Below are positions 36,801-49,070 of a stretch of 64,000 nt of DNA, piece by piece. The stretch is from Rhopalosiphum padi (taxonomy: Eukaryota; Arthropoda; Insecta; Hemiptera; Aphididae): assembly GCF_020882245.1 (NCBI RefSeq), contig NC_083597.1, forward strand, positions 69,294,152 to 69,358,151, read 5' to 3'. The notes under the pieces were generated by a model, which saw only the letters and a program-made list of their open reading frames with translations, made no database searches and was not told the DNA's origin. The position numbers and the translations under genes were made by a program. The stretch's first letter is position 1; every line of letters begins with the position of its first letter.

Positions 36801-38742
36801 TCCACGACAAATCAATAAACAATTTTTATGTGAATTTTTCAACCGTTATTTCAGAGAAAATTTCAATTTAACGGTATATAATTATTATTAGATAATATAT
36901 TCAATAATATGTATCTTTTAAAATTTTCAAGTTGGTTAATTTTTTTCATAATTTAAATAACAATAAACAAAAAAATATTACAATTTAGTAAAAATTGATC
37001 AAATAAGATCAGGTAAAGTTTTTATATTTTCTGAGAATAATAATAGTTGTAGGTGACCAAGTAAAAATAATGTTATATTACTGAATTGCATAAATTTTAA
37101 TTATTTAGAATATTATGATTTATGATAAATAAACTACTTGCGACTTTTCTAAAAATGACATAATTTTAAATTACACTTGTACATTTTTCTACTAATTAGT
37201 AAACATTTTTTACAAATTATGATAAAAAATTCATATTAAACACACAAGATTTATTCAGACATTTTATCTGTATTAATGTTTTTGGTAAGTAATAATAATA
37301 AAAAACTTTTTCACATTTCACTCAATTTTAATATTTATATTATTAATCATGGCATTTAATCTACAATAAATTTCAACTTGAAAAAAATTGTATTTTTAAA
37401 ACAATATACTAGGTATATAAAATAATTATGACTATTAAATAGTAATTAACTATTACTTGTTATTAGTTACAGAATAGCAATTTCAATTATTATTTTTTAA
37501 ATATTTTGAATTGTGAATAATGTTTATACCACGCGAACTAATGTAAAAAATCATGTGACCAGTGACGGATGGAAAAAAAATGTTTTTAAAATGTCATAGT
37601 AAATATCATTATATAAAGACCTTTAACCCAGATTTTTGTTTTAATTTATTGTTGATAAAACAGCAATTATATAATAGTTTTTTATGTTACGAAGACATCT
37701 ATAGAATGTACGAGGACTTTTAGTATAAAATACATAAAATTACTATTTACTGTATTTATGATAATGATACAACGATAAATATACATGTTCATAAAAAAAT
37801 CAGCTGACAATAATATTTTGATTATCTACTGTTAATGCGACTCATTTATTTCATTATAATTGAAATTGTGAATTATTTAATTGTAAAATTACACTGGATG
37901 ATTCTTTTTAGTAAGCACTCATTATCTCGAAAAATAAACACTTTTTTATATTTAATAGAAAACATTTTTGTAACAATATTTTTGAAAAAAAAAATAATGG
38001 TTTATTAATTTTTTTAAGTATTTTTTCTCTATTATAACATACTAGTGGAGTAAAAAAAATGTATTTATTTTTAAAAAATAATAAAAATGTCAATTTGTAA
38101 TGAAAATTGTATTCAAACAATTGAAAACAATACTTTCAATAAAATATATTATTTTTAAGATAATAAGTATACTATTACTATATGAATTATCCTGTATTAT
38201 AATATAATTATAATTGTATACGGCAGAAGGCGTGCGATTCATATTAAAGTCATTATTATAGGTATACGATTCTATAGCCTCTGGCCACACTTTACAGTTT
38301 CAACGGTCAAATTCATGTTGAACGGGGTAAAGTGATTTGTAACTCGTTACGACTTATACATCTCGACAAGGATAGCGAAGTTTGTTATTGTTTTACGTGG
38401 TTAAATACGTCAGTTACTCGTCTGAAAACTATGCGTTTGATGTAGGCACAAACACAATCTATTGTAAACATCCAGTAATTACGAATGACGGTGAAACATT
38501 TATTATAAGGGTATGCATAGAAATGGATTTCCGAGGAGAGGGTTCAATATTTTTACTGGCATGTATTTTAAATGTATTTATTACACTAGATAATAATTTT
38601 GGTATACACAGTATTCATACAATTTACATATTAAATAATAGTTATTTAATTTGTCATGGATCGATCATATTTGTCAATTAAAAAATATTCATACTTATAG
38701 TTAAATTATGATGATAATAATAATTAATACTAAATAATCATA
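36801..38742. other. AT-rich intergenic DNA
   Basis: A 99-codon plus-strand frame without an ATG start (38382-38681) has no recognised motif. No other feature seen. Confidence 0.5.
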
Positions 38743-38990
38743 GAATAATTTCATGAATACGAGGTTTTAAAGCGAACCTTCTCACCAATTCATTAAGATA
38801 AACATACATTTATTATGAAATTGATAGAAGAGCTAACCCAGTTAATCGATCTTTGCCTGTTGTGTCCCATATATATGTTAAAACACGCCGTAGAGTAGAA
38901 AATGTATTTTTTACTGTTAGTGTAGATACGGTTAAAGTAGCTAATATTTCTAATAGTTTTCTAATAATTAGGAAAATATTTATCAATTGG
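38743..38990 (-). pseudogene. hAT transposase C-terminal domain, decayed
   Basis: Reading the minus strand, one frame carries the hAT dimerisation region almost completely: RKLLEILATLTVSTLTVKNT, then FSTLRRVLTYIWDTTGKDRL, TGLALLSIS, two consecutive in-frame stops, and LNELVRRFALKPR. This matches the familiar order 'FPNIYKLLQILATLPVSTATAERSFSTLRR.KTYLR.TMG..RLTGLALL.IH' followed by '.....FA.K.RR'. A YFPN motif sits just upstream in another frame, which indicates a frameshift. Sequence further upstream to about 39.5 kb may be the decayed body of the same gene. With at least two stops and one frameshift it cannot make transposase. Its hAT family differs from the copy at 4945-5793. Confidence 0.75.
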
Positions 38991-39837
38991 TTTTATATTT
39001 TAGCACTATTGTACATTTGAACTTAAGTTAAGTGTTTTTTTTTTTTTAAATTTTATCTCTAGCTATCAATCTAAATTTGTGTAGTTCACGAAATTCAGTA
39101 TCGCCTTCCTTTTCTTCATCTATATTAAATTTATACGTCCTAAATCATTTTCCTTTTAAGAGATATTTCTAGAACTATTGAATATAATTTTTTTCTATTT
39201 TCCAAAGCTCGACTGCATTTTTTGGAGTTCAAAACTTCAGTCACTGATTTTTGCTTTCAATAATTTAGAAACAAAAAATATTCTGCGCATTCTTTAGATA
39301 ATTTATCATATTGGCATTTTTCATCATTATATTTCTCTATTTTTAAATGGGTGTAACTTTTTCTGATATACCTTTTTGTTTTTTTTTCTGAATTTCTTTA
39401 CTAGTATCTTAATAAGAAAACGAAACACATAACTTACATAAAGCCCCATTTTTTTATTTCAGAACACACCAACATCGAATAATTTTCCACCCAACTCATT
39501 TTTAAATATAAAATTCGGTTATTAGTATTTTCTATAGAGAATACATATTATCCATTCGGGATTAGGGGCATAGGGATTTAAGTAATGGCTCACATTTTCA
39601 TTTAAAATAATATTTTTTTTTTATATATATACCTACTTACAATTTCTCGAGAATCGAATTAAATTAATGCAAAGGTAAATTCTATTTGTTAACACTTCCG
39701 ATATTTCTATATTTTATATTTTTCGATAAATCTTATCTATACGATTAATACTAGATTTATTAACAATATAAACAACCTTGAACCCTGGTGAATGTTTATA
39801 ATATTAAGCAATACTATTTTTTATTAATTCATTATAT
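38991..39837. other. Probable decayed body of the hAT copy and AT-rich DNA
   Basis: Minus-strand frames here are broken. A hydrophilic stretch at about 39050-39130 (EEKEGDTEFRELHKFRLIAR) could be part of the same transposase, but I cannot align it. Confidence 0.3.
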
Positions 39838-39890
39838 TTTTGGAGGGAAGGTCCAAAACCTCCCTAGGTACGCCATTAAATTTATTTTTC
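39838..39890. repeat. Transposon terminus-like fragment
   Basis: The minus strand reads GGCGTACCTAGGGAGG followed by a G/T-rich stretch and a second TCCCTCC block. This is typical of the ends of dispersed DNA transposons or MITEs in aphids that start with 'CAGTGGCGTACCTAGG'. The outer CAGT is not present, so this is a partial end. Confidence 0.4.
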
Positions 39891-41780
39891 CACTGAAAAT
39901 TGCATTTTCTACGTTGCAATGATGTCAGTGTACACAGACTTTGGTTTATATGTTCCATTAAATTTTAATGCCTATTATGATTTTTAATATGAAGGATGGA
40001 AATTTAAGTTATCTAATATACAATATAGAGAAAATTTAGTTTTTTTCAAAAAGAAACGTACAGTACTAAAGAGAAACAGTAAGGACATTAATACTTTTTA
40101 ACGATTTGTCCGAAGTATGGTTTCATGTGTTGCTTTGGATGTATCGTTTAAAGTTAAAAATTAAATTATTAAACTTTGTTTATATTGGTAAATGCTCCTT
40201 TTAAACTTAATTAATTAATACAAAATAGTTTTTAGTTCTCGAACGTTTCACATTTATAATTATTATATATTGTATAGATCTATACACGCTGTTAAATATA
40301 ATCACTTTTATTGGAACTTATCAGAGTAAATATATTGTATTTAATATTTTATTTACGCATATTTTAATTAATTTTTACTATAATAAAATGTTCTGTGATA
40401 AAATTAACTATATAATTGAATAAATATGATATTAATTCACATTTTATATTTCATATTTCACATTTCAATGATTTTTGTTCTTTTATTTGGTTTAGTTCGA
40501 TTTAACTATAATATAAATCTAAAAATTGTGATGTTACACAGTCGGCGTAATATTATTAGTTAGTCATATTGAATTCGTAAAAAAAAGGTATAGATATTAT
40601 TAAAATAATTTAAGCTTTAAATAATAATCGAGTTTTTTTTTATTATTAGGATGTAAGGTTTTGACTTTTTATGTTATTAACTTACAAGTTGTCTTACAAT
40701 TATTTACATCATACACGTTTTTATATTTTTGATAAAAATATTAACAATATTATACCTCTATATAAAATATATGTATGTATTTTTTTTTATAGTGAGTTCA
40801 TAATATTGGTGGAGTTTAAAGAATTAAAAATAGCATCTCTGTTGACTTCACCAAACACTTCCTCCATATTGCTGAGGTAGCTTAAGATGTTTCATTATCT
40901 ATTATAAATGGAAGTGGAGTGTGAGGTGTTCTATTGCCAGTGTTATTTTACATTAATGGAAAGTTAGCTGATCTTCTTGGTTAATAAATGAAACATGTAT
41001 GATAAATTCTTGTTCTAGTGGTAACGATATCAACTATACAGGCTGTTATGAGTTTAGGAAAAAGCTATTATATAAATAAACAGACGAAATCAAATGAAAC
41101 AAGCAAAGGATAGGTAAATAAAAAAATGAAAAAACAGTAAAAAATATTTGAAATTAAACTATATATAGAATTAAAAATTACCAAAAAATAATTTATTGGT
41201 TGGTCGCCATTTTTGGACAGTTTTCTTAATCGAGTTTATCAGCAGTAAAATTATGAATATAACTGTGCTTGAGCTGAATACAGTTTTTATTGTTTAGCTT
41301 TAAATGTATGTTTTATTTATATTACACAAAACGATTTCAGAATTTCAGATTATAACATTACAATTACAATTTTATGTATAATATAGATTCGTTTGTACCG
41401 TTCAAATCGTTTCCCCGACATCTCAAATAGCTTTATAATTTAAAAAATATATAATATGCAATACACGAGATTATAATAAATAATATAATATGTGTAAGTT
41501 ATAAAATATTATTTTATAATTTGTAATATACATACTACAAAAAACACACACACACACACACAAATATAATGTTATGTGTATAAATAATGTGTATAAACAT
41601 CTTTGTGTGCGTCTTTTTTATCCTGGTTTTCTAATAAATTTCAAATATCGATTTTGAAATAAAAGGTATTACATATTATATATTTTATAGTTTTGAGGAT
41701 TGGGAATATTTGAACAAATGTATAATATAATAATATATTATTATGTACCTACGCATATCTGTATAGATTTTCATAATACT
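39891..41780. other. AT-rich intergenic DNA
   Basis: Includes an (AC)n microsatellite at 41544-41562. No gene recognised. Confidence 0.6.
41544..41562. repeat. (AC)n microsatellite
   Basis: About nine and a half AC units. Confidence 0.9.
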
Positions 41781-41789
41781 AAACTCTAG

Positions 41790-42110
41790 AGAGACGTTCA
41801 GAAACGGTTCGATGGCACGAAAGCTTTAAGGTTTGGAATTGAATAAGAAATAAGAGGTAATAGATTGGGACTATTTGAGCGTAGATGAAAAAATAAATAA
41901 ATAGCGAATGGGATGTGAGACGAAAGATATTGTGACGGCGGCCGTAAGAAATTGTTTTGGACACATTAAATAGTTGACAGGGAAGAATAATATAATAAGT
42001 GGAAGAAACGGGGAATGAAGCAATTTTTAACGACATGAAAGGAAACAACTGTAATAATTCACAAATAAGCTGGACCGACGCAGCTCGGGATTATGGTTTA
42101 CGTATATTAT
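41790..42110 (+). pseudogene. Possible non-LTR retrotransposon reverse-transcriptase tail, decayed
   Basis: A purine-rich plus-strand segment. Its last part reads, in one frame, FNDMKGNN and then ISWTDAARDYGLR. This recalls the C-terminal end common to many LINE reverse transcriptases (a 'RW.DD.K....W...ARDR..WR' block). A weak GHI match about 150 bases upstream could be the preceding 'WAGHI.R' motif in another frame. Several stops interrupt it. The match is short and by eye. The antisense 89-codon frame here is a shadow. Confidence 0.33.
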
Positions 42111-43086
42111 AGTTTTGTATAGTCTCATTTAGAATATAGACTGAATTATATTTAGTTTATATAATATATTTAAGGGTATTGTGACGATGATGCATTTAAT
42201 AGTTTCCGTGCGTTAACGACGACACCGTATATCTTTTGTAAGAGTTTATTTCATAGAATCAAACACACCTTACTTCACTTGGTAATAATATTTCAGTTGT
42301 GATGTGTGCACCTTAGTTATAATTGATTAATGTAGAACAATGTTTAATGTGTACAGTGATATTGCGTGTTTTTAATGTATTTATAAGCGTACACCAATAA
42401 TATCATTACAATAAATCCGTGAAAATTATTGAATCGTTTTCAGGATCGTATTAAATTTACCTACATTCCAAATGCGATTACAAATTTAAAACTATATTAT
42501 TTTTAAACATATAATAATAAATAATCTTTATATATAATTGTATAAAAATAACAGATTATTTTGGTAATTTTTTTCCACATAACTGAAATGTATTCTAGTG
42601 ATTTTCGTATTACGAACTGAACTTAAAAACAGTAATAATTTGAGTTTTATTCATAACGTTCGTGAAGTACAAAATAACATCACTACACTTAGATAATAAC
42701 TCATTCATAAAAATGTCTACAAATTACTACGTTCAATTAGTTAACTAACTAAACGTTAAGTGTATTGAAACTTTTTGTATATACTACCCGAAAAAAAGGA
42801 TAAGTATACAGTACGCTTTGGTGAAAATATACTAACACTTAAATTCGATAAAAATTCTAAAGCAGTGTATCACGGTTCATTATAATACCCAGTCATCAAT
42901 GATGGAAATTTAAATTTATAGTTTAATCTATATTGTGCTAGAGTAATTCAAATATTCAATATTATAATATATACAATTTGAAAAATCCAACAAAATAAGT
43001 ATATATTTGCATAATTGGAAAAATAATTGGATTTGCAGGTTAGAACAATGTACATCATTTGATGTCCTATGTATCCTATGCATATA

Positions 43087-43119
43087 TGTGCCTCATATGT
43101 ATCTACCTAATGAGGCACA
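43087..43119. repeat. Perfect 10-bp-stem hairpin
   Basis: TGTGCCTCAT at 43087-43096 pairs with ATGAGGCACA at 43110-43119, with a 13-base loop. Function unknown. Confidence 0.8.
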
Positions 43120-44024
43120 AAGCCACAATTTTAATGCATTTTACTAAAATAATAAAATTTAAATAATTTTTTAGTATAGTTCAGTCACAGTTTTTATAAA
43201 CTCGACATGCATACTATGTATTATTATCAAAAAAATTTCTAATTTTTATTTTTATTGTACGATCTGCAAACACTGCATAAATAATATTATCTGTATGGGT
43301 TATATGTAATAGTATATTCCTTTTAAGCACTTTCTGTCGAAAGAGTAATATTTTTCTTTATTTTATTATTATGGGCACTTAGACCTCTTAAGTCTCAGGA
43401 GAAAATCATCTAAAAGAAAAGTTGCTATTTATAGTTTACTATCAAATATGCTTGTATATCTAGCCATATTATAATTTACTATATTGATTGTGATTAATGA
43501 ACATAATATGGTATATATTATATACTTATTATTTTATTAAGAAAAAAATTCAGAGTGGTTATAGAGATCTTATGACGAATATGGTAATAGAATAATCAAA
43601 TTTTAAACCCATTGAAATTAGCAACATTTTATTATTTTTATTAATACGCTTTGCAATTCTATACATACAATGTAAAACAATTTATTACTTAAATCTATTA
43701 TAAAATATATAATTTGGAACTTATTGTGCTCCCCTCATGACTGTGAGTCAGTATGTATTATCAGTGGGATTAATTGTTTAATGCATATATTATACAAAGA
43801 TAAATAAAATAAATAAATAGTAAATAATTATACTTATTATAATATTTATAACTTATAAAATTGTTCAAAATTATACAACTAAAAAAATTATTTTATTAAA
43901 AAATGCAATAATATGTATTATTAACAGCCGACGTATTATGTTATCGTAGGTTTTGAACTATGGCTGATGTGTGATGTTGTTTCAGGAAATTTTTTTCAAA
44001 CATTACACTCAGAATGCCTCTTTA

Positions 44025-44056
<32 letters not shown>
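44025..44056. repeat. (ATT)n microsatellite
   Basis: About ten and a half trinucleotide units. Confidence 0.9.
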
Positions 44057-45519
44057 CATCCACCTTTAAACATAGTAGGTAAATAAGTAATATTTTTTGT
44101 GAAAAATGGTTACAACCGCAGAAAAAAAAGTAAGCACGCGAGCACCATTTTTAACAAAACCCAAAACGTAAATGTGTACAAGGAAGCCGAGTCTCGTACG
44201 GAAACGATTCTCATATGTCATGATTTATTATTACACGAAAAATGCGCGCCTCCGTATAGGCTACAACCCACTGCGACTATATCTCACTCTTTATATTTTT
44301 CGCAATAATCATGTCAATACGAAGGTACTATATTATTATATTTAAATCAAAAAAGGTTCGATATACTTTTATAATAAAAGAAAAACTACTCCCCATGAAT
44401 CGAATTTCATTTATGTCATTGCATTCATTTTTTTCAACGTTATTGTTTTTAATTTTAGTTACTTTATTTTTTATTTAAACTTATCTGATACATAATGTTA
44501 TGTTATTTTATACGTGGTGTTTGATACAAAGGAATAGTGCAATTTAAAATATGTAATTTTGTAACGTGTGTTATATAGTTACGTTTATATAATCTGCTGG
44601 ATACCTAAAATGATGATAATAATATAATCATTTGGAATTTTCATTTGACCATGATGTACGATATTATTATCGTATATTGAAAATATTGTTATAATAGATC
44701 ACGTATTTATTATTTTATTTCGTCTTTTATTCTACATCCGGAAAATATAAAGGAATTTATAGGTAACTTGTTTATATTGTTTTTCCTTTTTAATTTCAGC
44801 AAACTCTATCAACAAATTTTAATTTTATATTACGCAACATATTTTCTTTTCAATAAATATAACAATAACTGGATCGTATAATTTTAAAAATGTTCCGAAT
44901 ATCCAAAATAATGTAAATTCTATATCAATCGATGACGGGCGTCGAGGTTAGGTTTTGGTAGTTTTACAATATTTTCATGATTTCGATTTGATTTTTTTAA
45001 TATCTGTGCTAAATACAATTACTAGCATTTGCCACTGAACAATTGTTTATGTGTACAATTTTTGATTGTTTATTACCTTACGCATAAAAATATGTTGTAC
45101 AAAGTGAATATTAGACTAGTGTTTTCAGAATATGCTATAGAGAAAACAATAATATATCTTTGTAGGTATAGCTACACATTTGTATAAGAGTAAAAATCGA
45201 ATACAATTTTTTTAGTTTTTTGTTGGTAAAAAAAAATCTATTTTTCTAGAATCGAATAATTAAAACAATCAAGTTTGAAAAATCTATTTGCCGGGCAGTG
45301 AATTATAAAATTGTTTATATTCTACATCGAATCATAAATTAATTAAATTTAGATTTAATATAATAACTATTTACCCAATTTTTTTTTATTTATAAAATAG
45401 ATAATTTATGTTTTATAATCCATAGAATATTAAATTTATACATAGATGCAGTAAGCATATTTAATATTACACTTGATTATGACATGATTAACTTTATAAA
45501 GAAGATGCCTACAAACGAA

Positions 45520-46330
45520 ATTTGACGGTAATATTTTATTATTTGCAATTAAGGGTGTGATAATTATTGTGAGGAGAGTTATTAATGAAGTTATTATAAA
45601 ATTGAACTCATCTGCTATAAAATCAATATGACAATGAGCTAGTGTCAGTTTTTAGATTTGGTAAGAGTTGAATGATTTAATTTATCGTTAAAAATTGTAT
45701 TTGATTTGTAAGTATTTAGAATTATTTTATTCGAGAAGTAAAATAGAGTGATCTGAGTTTTCCAGTAGGCAGATTTGCGTTGCAGGGGCATTTACGTTTT
45801 GGGTGTGGACTTAGCTATAGGTTTTGTATGTTTTTGAAGTTGTTTATCGATTTTTCAGTCTCTGCAGTTGGCTAGATTTTGGCCTTGACAAAGAGCGCGT
45901 GTAGGTAGTACATCTTTTTGTTTAATTTATAAGGATTATTTAATTCGTGGTTTTTACTAACGCAGCATAAATTATAATTAAAATAAGTAGGTACAGGTGT
46001 TGTCCGTAATCTTGACATGGTTGACGTTGAATTTTTTTGTAGTGCTTGTATGGTTCAACTTTTACCTATCTTAATCTTGGTATAGAGAATGGGTGTTTTA
46101 TCGTAAATGGTTTAGGCGTTTTCGACTTTTTGCTATTATTAATGAAGAAAAGTGGAAGATCAATTTTTGTTTGTCGTTGAGTGCATCTAAAACTTTTCTT
46201 ATTGATAAAATAAAGTTTTCTATGGCTGATTTTATTTCTTCTTAAAGGGAGTTCGATGGATTAAGGCTACAAATTATCACCCAAAACGATTTTACGCATT
46301 GAGCTTGATAAGTATAATATTTCTGGTTGT
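45520..46330 (-). pseudogene. Jockey-type non-LTR retrotransposon ORF1 (Gag-like) remnant
   Basis: Read on the minus strand from about 46330 downward, successive frames carry the landmarks of insect Jockey-like ORF1 proteins in the correct order. First comes QRQTKIDLPLFFINNSKKSK (usual 'Q.QTK.PLPLFFVDL....NNK'). Next is VKVEPYKHYKKIQRQPCQDYG (usual 'KVE.PHK....PQC..CQ.YGH'). Then comes the zinc-knuckle-like ALCQGQNLANCRD (usual 'CALC.G.HPANY.GC'). The last is EFNFIITSLITLLTIIITPL (usual 'FK..I.PLI.LLT.VI'). Several Cys/His ligands are lost and stops and shifts are frequent. The following ORF2 (endonuclease/reverse transcriptase) is not seen below 45.5 kb, so only a piece survives. All the signal is antisense to the plus strand. 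Confidence 0.65.
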
Positions 46331-47713
46331 TTTGTTCACCAAGGAAATTTATTATGCTTATATATCTGTTTAGACTGTTCATTTAAATGTTTACATGGTT
46401 TTAGATATTTCAAAGAGCAAATATTCTCTCTTAAATTGTAGTGTGAACAAATTTAATAAGTGGTTTATTTTGTAAATAATTGTAATCATGGTTTTTATTA
46501 TAAACGATAATCGGAGAAAAGAATATTTGTTTATTAAAAGTTAAGATTATGGGTATTGGTGGCCTATGTATTTTTTCACCATCCAATTGTACATTACATG
46601 TATCTGGTAAATGATGCTATAGGTATATATTAGTCTTCAGGTATAGAAAATCATTTTTGTGTAGATAATATCTCCTTATATTTTTAAAATAATTCGTTTT
46701 TAGTTGGATTGGAATCTTTTGTCGTCTTTCGAATACTTATTTATACTAATTGCTTAGTCTGTGTAGGTATTTATGTTTAATTGTGGAAAACTAATTGCGA
46801 TAACAATAAGCTGAGATGAGATAAGGTAATTAAATACTGATAAAATTCACAGTGTTGCTGCGTTGAGCATAAGTTGTGTATAAAATGTTAATTAATTATT
46901 ACCTCGCGCTTACTTTTTTGAGAATTTGTCATGTTAATGCACCGTACTTAAAAAAATAAAACAAGTATACGATAAACACAATAAACTTTAGATTTGATCG
47001 TATAAAATATAACTACATCATTTTCATTACTTACGTTTAAACATGAAATATGTTATGAGCTTTTTTGTGGCTGTATGCATTTACTTTATAACGACATGCT
47101 CGTAACTGATAGAATGTATTTAAAAAATAATTCGATACTGCACACAATTTATTTATTATTTCTGAATTGTTTAATAAATGTATGAATTTATTATTGATTT
47201 CAGTCGTACCTACAAGACTGAAAATTTGTAATTTGATATGTCACTATCAAGTCGATATCTGCAACAAAATTGAATAATTTATAGATTTCTCATGCCGTTA
47301 AAAATATTAAAGCATGACGCGTCCACGTTTGTAGTGTATTTCAATCATTGATATATTAATAATAATAGCAATAACTTGCATAGTACAAGAATAGAAATAT
47401 TCAGTATAATGTGAACAAAGTATTGTTTTATATATAAATTAATAAACGCGTATACACCTTAGTCCATATTATATGGAAAAATAAAAAATACCAATCACAT
47501 ATGAAAACCGGAGTGCATGATAATATGTCGAACGCATAAATCGTTTTATGCATGGAAATGCATTTCATAAAATATTGTATAAAGCGTACGGTTATTTTTT
47601 TTTTGTCTTTATCGCTTTACATACTATTCGTTAATAGAATCGTTCTTCCGTTATCTTTTCGTAGTAATTTCATATACTAGGGGAGTTTTATTCAATATTT
47701 TTCTGAGTAGTTT
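46331..47713. other. AT-rich intergenic DNA
   Basis: No gene, RNA gene or clear repeat boundary recognised. Confidence 0.6.
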
Positions 47714-48100
47714 TCATATATTTTTTTTTGCCACATGAATTAAACGTTTTAACAGTAAAAAATCAAACTTGTTAAATCGTTCTACAAAAGGATACAACTG
47801 ATACTGATAATATACTTTATTCAAAACTATAGGGGTTCGCAATAACGAACAATTCAAAAAACGTCGGTGGATTGTCGTTCGGAAAAAAACTACCGATCGA
47901 ATCAGTCCGGCACGCAATAGCGAGGGACGGGCGACGAAGGTTACGTATATCAACAACAACATTTTACATACTACATACTTATAATAGGACGTCACGGTTA
48001 CCGTGATAGACTTATCGTAATGGTATAGGTAAATATATATAAAATATATAAATAACAATCGTTTTGTCGACGCAATACTCTCATGGCCCGCCTCAATCAT
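47714..48100 (-). other. Unrecognised 128-codon open frame
   Basis: ATG-initiated minus-strand frame (MIEAGHESIASTKRL...) with one or two Tyr/Ile/Leu-rich stretches that could be membrane segments (near KMLLLIYVTFVA) and a basic second half. It overlaps the left edge of a CpG-rich island, which lowers stop frequency, so chance is a real alternative. No family, splice or composition evidence supports a gene. Confidence 0.15.
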
Positions 48101-48560
48101 AATATTATTATATAATTATTGTGCGTGCAATTAAATATTTGTTTTATAAGTGCACAGCCATATCGTAGTCGATGTTACACCAGTTACGACACAGTAATTA
48201 TTTGAAAAACCATATTAAATTACTATTATTGGACATAGGTGAGTTCCCACGTACTGTCTATACCTACAACAATTCAACGCACGCGTGGTTTTTCGGACGT
48301 TAAAAACGTACCTATGGTTACAATAATATGATTTTTATTATGCACTGCTGCTATGTGTCGCGCAATAAATCGTCGGCGGTGCTTTATGAAAACGGAAATG
48401 AGTCGGTTCAAGCGAGGACGGTTGGACAAATTGTAGGCAATGATAATAATAATATTATCGCAAACAACCGACTCCTCGGGAAGGTAATGAAACAATCCGC
48501 CCACACTCCAGGCCCACGTTACGACCTCGGCCGACACCGTGACCCGGGCCCGAGATAGGC
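47870..48560. promoter_or_regulatory. CpG-rich island, possible promoter or 5' exon region
   Basis: GC and CpG content rise well above the AT-rich surroundings, peaking at 48380-48560 (GGCCGACACCGTGACCCGGG). A textbook plus-strand donor (CATAG|GTGAGT) is at 48239, and a minus-strand donor-like CATAG|GTACGT is near 48310. Short open frames exist on both strands, but none is recognisable. In AT-rich insect genomes such islands often mark transcription starts; here that is inference. Confidence 0.3.
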
Positions 48561-48849
48561 GCTGCGACTAAATGAAGTAGCTATATAAGTACCTTTATAT
48601 ACGTATTATAGCCGATTGATTGTTAAGCCGTTAGGGTAAACCGTGCTGCCGTTCTCGCACATACATACACACTGAAATGCAGTATAAGTGTACGGTCACT
48701 GCAAGGGGATGGTAATATTTGCCGCCTGTCTACTGTAGTAGGAATTGTTGTATATAAAGTAAAACATTTCTTATCAATAAAAAAAAATTAAAATCATATA
48801 TTATTATATTATATTATAATATCACATAATATTATAGATCGTACAGTAG

Positions 48850-49070
48850 AGCTGCAATGGTCTTTAACCTTTTTGGATACACGACCCACTTAAGTGATTT
48901 GTAGTAGTTTATTATAACTTATACTGCGATTTGATATCCTTATATTATAGAATATAAATTATAAAAACTGTATTTTAATTTATTTCATCTATTAAACTTA
49001 ATTTTAATTTTAAAAAGAAGACTTATCATCGTGACCCAATTTTAAAGTTTAAGCTACCCACTACAGCATA
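48850..49070. mobile_element. hAT-type MITE-like repeat
   Basis: Starts with CTGCAATGGTCTTTAACC followed by a T run and ACACGACCCACTTAAGT, and ends with a 'GTGACCCAATTTTAAAGT' and ACCCACTAC region. This resembles the widespread 'CAGTGGTTCTCAACCTTTTT...CGACCCAC' hAT non-autonomous elements. The termini are eroded and I could not confirm a target duplication. Confidence 0.4.

Larger units (their letters stand above)
42111..45519. other. AT-rich intergenic DNA with hairpin, microsatellite and small frames
   Basis: Holds a perfect 10-bp hairpin at 43087-43119, an (ATT)n tract at 44025-44056, and two overlapping short frames at 44099-44308 (one is the 21-codon ATG frame starting at 44105). No gene recognised. 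Confidence 0.5.

Noticed and set aside
41779..42048. Minus-strand 89-codon frame
   Set aside because: Antisense of a purine-rich segment better explained by a plus-strand retrotransposon relic.
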